In this document: piece by piece, positions 55,501 through 58,736 of the stretch
Layout: each line of letters starts with the position of its first letter
How positions within the stretch are numbered: position 1 is the stretch's first letter
Origin: a virus
Direction: 5' to 3' (one strand)
Virus record (IMG/VR): IMGVR_UViG_3300023243_000165
Coordinates: 1-58,736 of that record
DNA: 58,736 nt
The notes under the pieces: generated by a model
Told to the model about the DNA's origin: nothing
Database searches by the model: none
Seen by the model: only the letters and a program-made list of their open reading frames with translations
Program-made: the position numbers and the translations under genes

Positions 55501-55634
55501 GCTACATTTGTGTAACCTTTAAGTTGGCCAGATTCTAAAGCTAAATCAACTGCTGCTCTTTGATCGTTGTTTAACGCTGAAGGATCAAATGTTTTTTCAT
55601 CTAATCTTTGTTGTAATTCTTGTAGTGTAGCCAT
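52578..55634 (-). CDS. Giant internal virion / DNA ejection protein (1018 aa)
   Basis: Very long, helical and Ala-rich protein downstream of the tail genes, the usual place for podoviral ejection proteins. N-terminal LQELQQRLDEKTFDPSALNN (small helical region), a Gly/Ala membrane-like segment (LAGAGGAGAGSVLYDMANV), helical middle, and a hydrophobic hairpin near residues ~790-835 (GGAAGAAGAFIAGGGTIAAA and IPFALLLGGGGYLL) that could insert in the host membrane. The C-terminus has VQPVQPVQN repeats and LFPNDPLGQAIANR. One base overlaps the gene before. Confidence 0.7.
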   Translation of the reverse strand: MATLQELQQRLDEKTFDPSALNNDQRAAVDLALESGQLKGYTNVAEVEKERNLGAKLIAREKTKKADPFKTATEGIFPFTGEGVERSDLELIGDVAGSGAVYLNDMPKIVSAFTKDPSATYAADKLRAASINFDKYEKALGKLPVVKNFKMLGSVARAFGRVADGFRTVSKAPSQLLITEAKSQLAGAGGAGAGSVLYDMANVATDFNVAANNDLGEISDNDVKKLPYAQQVLLHSVEAMRNAAFFNLAGSSLAPILGATLKGTKGILGLGKESKALTEAAQTRGIKLSASTVAQTEKFGGKIVQGFEKVFGVFPFANIFAKKQRAAVEKQLFTRFLDEVIAKAPLEQVGMLQYQFLPAMQKNFLDYNKTIQTQFKMVDTIADGMNNPKFIPTTKVKQVASDFMKRFEETLPDSFLGKSTDDRGITEYTATKMKESGFDDSLIEVISKIRSIDDQITPREYQGLMKVLTGNLAITRMRDPSQIAYSLRTGFKEDFNKVADPNNIQGYLASANFKQQYDDLLNSTGKEAADEFAMKIQKGMGDFGVQLESANRYFSTIVGAFNKPTARKIVNSSANIFSVKGMLNNLPVKVSGDQMWNKVLSQEFSKGSADGIKELRFLFGANNPNFKEGNELFNRARSRYIWDSFMKSFEKQPNLAGKTIADRLADAERVGAVNYKNYDEIFDTAGTKELEQVTRIDPVIAQKYKIGEVDVTDLRIKAGEAGNFNIKKFREAMGYTDEASKEASMAKWTEMYGGGASGKAAANDLRQMIDILDKEYGKLISDSQQFIMRRIILSGGAAGAAGAFIAGGGTIAAAIPFALLLGGGGYLLSNPKSVKLLLDVYTDMERFDKLGKTISPTNMPKSMFKLLNWAADEDKDFPDIDPKKINFEEVTDYLINKNIKVPAFGFSTSAFNPKLRNDLFPEINVVNKSSQAEDIGGVNFLEGSDKGGQTATAIANYMPQNSGQAPSYQGLVDPKYLSQQPVQPVQPVQNTQPVNTQQFQSLFPNDPLGQAIANRGQQ

Positions 55635-57790
55635 TACTGAATACTCCCAAGTACGTCCTCTTGGTTTGCTTGTACGTTTGCAGTAGCTTGCGCACTATTT
55701 CTATCTGCATAAATTTTTCTAATATAAGGCATTTGTGTGAAACTTAATAAGAAATCTTCATTACCACCGGCTTCCATGTAGTTTTTAGATAGTCTTAAAA
55801 ACTGTGCTTCTAAGTCTTTAGATAAATTTCTGTAAGATGATCTAACTTCTTTTTCACCTGTAAATACACCCATAATTCTTGTAGCTTGTTCCGCATCTTG
55901 TACGTCAGCTCTCGTTAATCTATCTTCAGTTTTGTTAGCGTTTGCAAGAATATATTTCATTCTAACTTCAATTAGTCTTGCTCTTGTAATATTATCTAAT
56001 TCACCGTCAGTTGTTTTAGCTCCATCAGTAACTGATCTTATTTCTTTTTTATAGTCATCTACAACTTTCTGTGTATCTTTTCTTTCTTTTTCAGTACTTG
56101 CTACAACATTTCCAGCGTCATCTAATTTATCTGCTGTAATTAAATCAACTATTTCAGCATCAGCGTTTGTACTTGCAGTTCCAATGTCCCCAATACCTGC
56201 TAATTCAAATACATCTCCTATAGCTCCTGTAACTTTTTCAAAACCTAATTTACCTTTAGCAGTTAAACCAAATGCTTCTTTAGGTAACGAGTCTACTATT
56301 TGAGTAAATTTAAAACCTTGTTCAATACTAGATAATTGTTTTCTCATTTTATCTAATCTTGCAGGTGATTTTTTAACTGTTGTATATTCTGTATACTTCA
56401 TTGGAACAGCTTGTGTTCCCGTCCCATCTGCAGTTGGTACAAACATAATATCTAAACCTGTTTCTTTATCTATTCCTTTTTCTACTGTTCTTGCACCAAA
56501 AGGTAAACTTGGATCTCTGATAACAACTGTTTGTCTTGTTTTATCTGCTTTGATTACTCCAGCTGTCTTTTGTTTTTCTTTTGCTTTTAAAAACGATACT
56601 GCTAAATCTTTTCTTCTATCTTGTTCTTTACTAAATAAAGCTAAGGCTGTATCAGCAACCCCTCCACCTGATTGTCCTGCAACATCTAAAAACCCTCTAA
56701 CACCATCTCTAGAAGTTTTACCTGACATTAAACCTGTAGCAAACTTCATAAGTAAAAGATTACTTGTTTGATCATTACCACCAGTTAAGTTTGTAATTCT
56801 ATCGTAGAATGCATTAAATTCATCAGCATCTTTACTAGCTGCCATTTTCTTTTTAATAAGGGCACCTTTCTTAGCGTTATCCTCTTGTTGCTTAGCCATA
56901 AACTGTATCTCATCTTCATCTAAATCTGTTACTCTTGAAACTTTTGGTAACTCTGCTTCATTAGTTATATTAGCCCCGCCTGTTACATTTTTATCAAATG
57001 TAAACACATCCGCTATTTGATCTGCTGTAGCTGTAGGTGTTGTTTCCCCTGTTTGCTCATTTTTATAAGCTTCATCTAATTTCATTTGTGCAATTTTTTT
57101 GTAACTTGGTGATCCAATAATTACTTCTTGTCCATCAATAACCGTAGGTTTACCAAGATTGTTTTTATCTTGCTCTACACTTCTTAATACATCTTTTACT
57201 GTAAATGGAACTGGTTCACCTAAAACTTTTTCTTCTGCTGGTGCTTCATCCCCTAAAACTAAACCTGTCCCAATACCTCCTAGACCTACTGCTGTAGTTC
57301 CTTTTGGTATTCTTTTTGTAAATTCTTTTCCTGTTGATTGCATTGCTGCTGATGTTTGTGGAAACTTACTTTTTAATGTTCTTTGTGCACCTGTAAGTCT
57401 TAAACCTCTTGCTGCTAATGGTGTACCTAAAGCTAACTGACCTATACCTGAAGCAATTTGACCAAAGTCTCCCTCTCTACTACCTGTTACGATATCTCCA
57501 ACACCTTCTCCACCAAGTAAAACACCTGTACCAAGTTCCGTAGATCCTGTAGCTCCTGGAAACTTTTTAGCTCCTCTAGCCATTAAACCTTGTAACCCTG
57601 TACCTGATGTTCCTGTTCCTAAACCTGCACCTGAAGAACCTAAAGCTTTTTGATAACCCATTTTAGCACCTGATGCTGCACGAGCTGCTCTAATACCTTT
57701 AAGAGTTCTGTAACCTTTAGCCGCTGCGGGACCTACTCTTGCAAGAGTAGCGCCTATTCCCATCAATGCTGGTGGAATAAATAAAGGCAT
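55634..57790 (-). CDS. Internal virion protein (718 aa)
   Basis: N-terminal Ala/Gly-rich half with possible membrane segments (PALMGIGATLARVGPAAAKG, TGTSGTGLQGLMARGAKKFP, TAVGLGGIGTGLVLGDEAPA), a central helical charged zone, then a conserved-like C-terminal half with SSIEQGFKFTQIVDSLPKEA and GELDNITRARLIEVRMKYIL. The ending LSKNYMEAGGNEDFLLSFTQ resembles that of phage core proteins. Between the Q-rich and giant virion genes, it is likely part of the ejectosome. Confidence 0.65.
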   Translation of the reverse strand: MPLFIPPALMGIGATLARVGPAAAKGYRTLKGIRAARAASGAKMGYQKALGSSGAGLGTGTSGTGLQGLMARGAKKFPGATGSTELGTGVLLGGEGVGDIVTGSREGDFGQIASGIGQLALGTPLAARGLRLTGAQRTLKSKFPQTSAAMQSTGKEFTKRIPKGTTAVGLGGIGTGLVLGDEAPAEEKVLGEPVPFTVKDVLRSVEQDKNNLGKPTVIDGQEVIIGSPSYKKIAQMKLDEAYKNEQTGETTPTATADQIADVFTFDKNVTGGANITNEAELPKVSRVTDLDEDEIQFMAKQQEDNAKKGALIKKKMAASKDADEFNAFYDRITNLTGGNDQTSNLLLMKFATGLMSGKTSRDGVRGFLDVAGQSGGGVADTALALFSKEQDRRKDLAVSFLKAKEKQKTAGVIKADKTRQTVVIRDPSLPFGARTVEKGIDKETGLDIMFVPTADGTGTQAVPMKYTEYTTVKKSPARLDKMRKQLSSIEQGFKFTQIVDSLPKEAFGLTAKGKLGFEKVTGAIGDVFELAGIGDIGTASTNADAEIVDLITADKLDDAGNVVASTEKERKDTQKVVDDYKKEIRSVTDGAKTTDGELDNITRARLIEVRMKYILANANKTEDRLTRADVQDAEQATRIMGVFTGEKEVRSSYRNLSKDLEAQFLRLSKNYMEAGGNEDFLLSFTQMPYIRKIYADRNSAQATANVQANQEDVLGSIQ

Positions 57791-57793
57791 GTG

Positions 57794-58633
57794 TTATCTC
57801 CTATTTGCCATGTTATAGGCAGCATATGCACCTATTCCTGTACCTGCTGCTTGCGCTAATGGATTAGTTCCTGGTGCCGTGGTCGCTGTAACGGCAGACT
57901 GCGATGTTGGCATATTAGTCATGATTCCTTTTAAGAACTCTAGTCTTTGGTAAGGCTCATAAGATTGTGCCATTGTACTTGCTCTTGATGCATCTAATGC
58001 TTGCTGTCCTAACTGTTGTTGTACTCCACCGGCTTGTAATAGACTAGCAATATCTGCTTGTTGCATTGCTTGTTGTTGACCACCTAAAGCTCCTAATAAT
58101 TGACCTGCTTGTTGTTGTAAACCTTGTTGTTGCATCCCTGCACCTAGCGCAGTGTTAAATCCTCCAGCCATTGATTGACCAATGTTTGCTTGAGTTGCTC
58201 TTTGTAATTCTGCTTGTTGCACACCTTCACGGCCTCCACCAAACGCTCCTGCATTAACTGCATTAGCTGATAGTTGATTTTGTGCCATTTGACCTTGTCT
58301 ACCAATTTCATCTGTCACGTATGATTGATAAGGATTTAAAAATTGATTAATGTTAGGTCCTGCTGTTGATTGTAGTACTGAACCTATTCCTGCAGCTGTA
58401 GTAGGTGCTCCAACACCTGTTGTACCTGCTTGTTGAAAACCTGTTTGTTGTAAACCACTAGGTCCTGCAACTTGAAAACCTGGAATACCTACCGGAGTAG
58501 ATGCAAGTTTTGCTGCCTGATCATAAAGAGCAAGCTTTCTGCTTTCTACTTCTGGTGCTTCTCTAGCTATTGATACTTGTGTCCCTGAAGAGGATCCACC
58601 GCCACCGCCGCCGCCGCCAAATATAAAACTCAT
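57794..58633 (-). CDS. Gln-rich virion protein with poly-Gly start (279 aa)
   Basis: Begins MSFIFGGGGGGGGSSSGTQV, then helical EAPEVESRKLALYDQAAKLA, and a Gln/Gly/Ala-rich body with repeats GLQQTGFQQAG and QQAGQLLGALGGQQQAM. A typical internal core subunit. The glycine tract lies in the duplicated contig ends and differs between the two copies: GGC x5 here versus GGC x2 GGT GGT AGT in the left copy, so its length varies in the population. Confidence 0.65.
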   Translation of the reverse strand: MSFIFGGGGGGGGSSSGTQVSIAREAPEVESRKLALYDQAAKLASTPVGIPGFQVAGPSGLQQTGFQQAGTTGVGAPTTAAGIGSVLQSTAGPNINQFLNPYQSYVTDEIGRQGQMAQNQLSANAVNAGAFGGGREGVQQAELQRATQANIGQSMAGGFNTALGAGMQQQGLQQQAGQLLGALGGQQQAMQQADIASLLQAGGVQQQLGQQALDASRASTMAQSYEPYQRLEFLKGIMTNMPTSQSAVTATTAPGTNPLAQAAGTGIGAYAAYNMANRR

Positions 58634-58736
58634 ATTATTTTAACTCCTTTGTGTATAAATATCTTTTTACTTGCCATTGTTTACCTTTTAAAAACTGTTG
58701 CCAACCCGGTCTTGCATGCACTGCTATCTTTTTGCA
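58602..58736. repeat. Direct terminal repeat, right copy
   Basis: Right copy of 1-135 (three differences). It includes the start of the Q-rich virion gene and the last 102 bases of the GNAT-like gene. Confidence 0.95.
58635..58736 (-). CDS. GNAT-like protein, 3' fragment (duplicated end)
   Basis: Carboxy-terminal 33 codons plus stop, identical to the end of the 153-residue gene at 34-495 because of the terminal repeat. Not a separate gene: it is cut off by the contig end. Confidence 0.85.
   Translation of the reverse strand, partial: CKKIAVHARPGWQQFLKGKQWQVKRYLYTKELK

Noticed and set aside
1-58736. CRISPR array, integrase/attachment site, tRNA genes, phage RNA polymerase, DnaB helicase
   Set aside because: Looked for repeats with regular spacers, tyrosine or serine recombinase motifs, tRNA T-loops and polymerase or hexameric-helicase motifs; none was seen.

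Overview
This window is an essentially complete genome of a strictly lytic-looking marine tailed phage, assembled as a linear contig. Positions 1-135 are repeated at 58602-58736 with three substitutions, so the unit length is about 58.6 kb and the map is circular (circularly permuted, terminally redundant, or an assembly overlap). The DNA is strongly AT-rich. A P22-type large portal, beta-propeller neck protein and long internal virion proteins, with no tape measure, tail tube, integrase, repressor or phage RNA polymerase, point to a podovirus. Many proteins belong to families familiar from ocean viromes, so a SAR11-like (Pelagibacterales) alphaproteobacterial host is plausible; that is inference from composition and family resemblance.

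Nearly everything is on the minus strand, so it reads from high to low coordinates. Early/replication block, 52.4 to 39.7 kb: RecB/Cas4-like nuclease, a divergent SNF2-type helicase (plus strand), an archaeo-eukaryotic-type primase, UvrD-type helicase, family-A DNA polymerase with Leu at the 762 position, ParB-fold protein, RHH and zinc-finger small proteins, and a three-gene plus-strand island near 42 kb. Next comes a 0.4-kb non-coding region (39.2-39.66 kb) with about ten TCTAGGAGT-type repeats, palindromes, and a well-formed promoter-hairpin-terminator unit that looks like a small RNA gene. Then terS (39.2 kb), an accessory stretch (38.5-34.4 kb) with a VRR-NUC nuclease and GC-rich degenerate intergenic repeats, and terL (34.1 kb).

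Late block: small Gly-Gly-motif proteins, polyvalent-like virion protein, portal (29.2-26.9 kb), LAGLIDADG homing endonuclease, 3TM holin-like protein, methyltransferase, GroES-like co-chaperonin, scaffold, major capsid protein (21.7 kb), a lysis cassette of tiny membrane proteins plus M15 peptidase (20.1-18.5 kb), neck adaptors (17.7-16.0 kb), an elaborate tail-fibre module with three modular fibres, two paralogous fibre/partner pairs, two 2-oxoglutarate oxygenases and two glycosyltransferases (15.6-1.5 kb), and finally, across the contig junction, three or four virion/ejection proteins (1.4 kb to 0, then 58.6 to 52.6 kb).

Genes are tightly packed with TAATG and ATGA overlaps, which allowed fourteen protein genes shorter than 60 codons to be placed with good support. 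Functions were assigned from motifs read by eye; no database search was possible.
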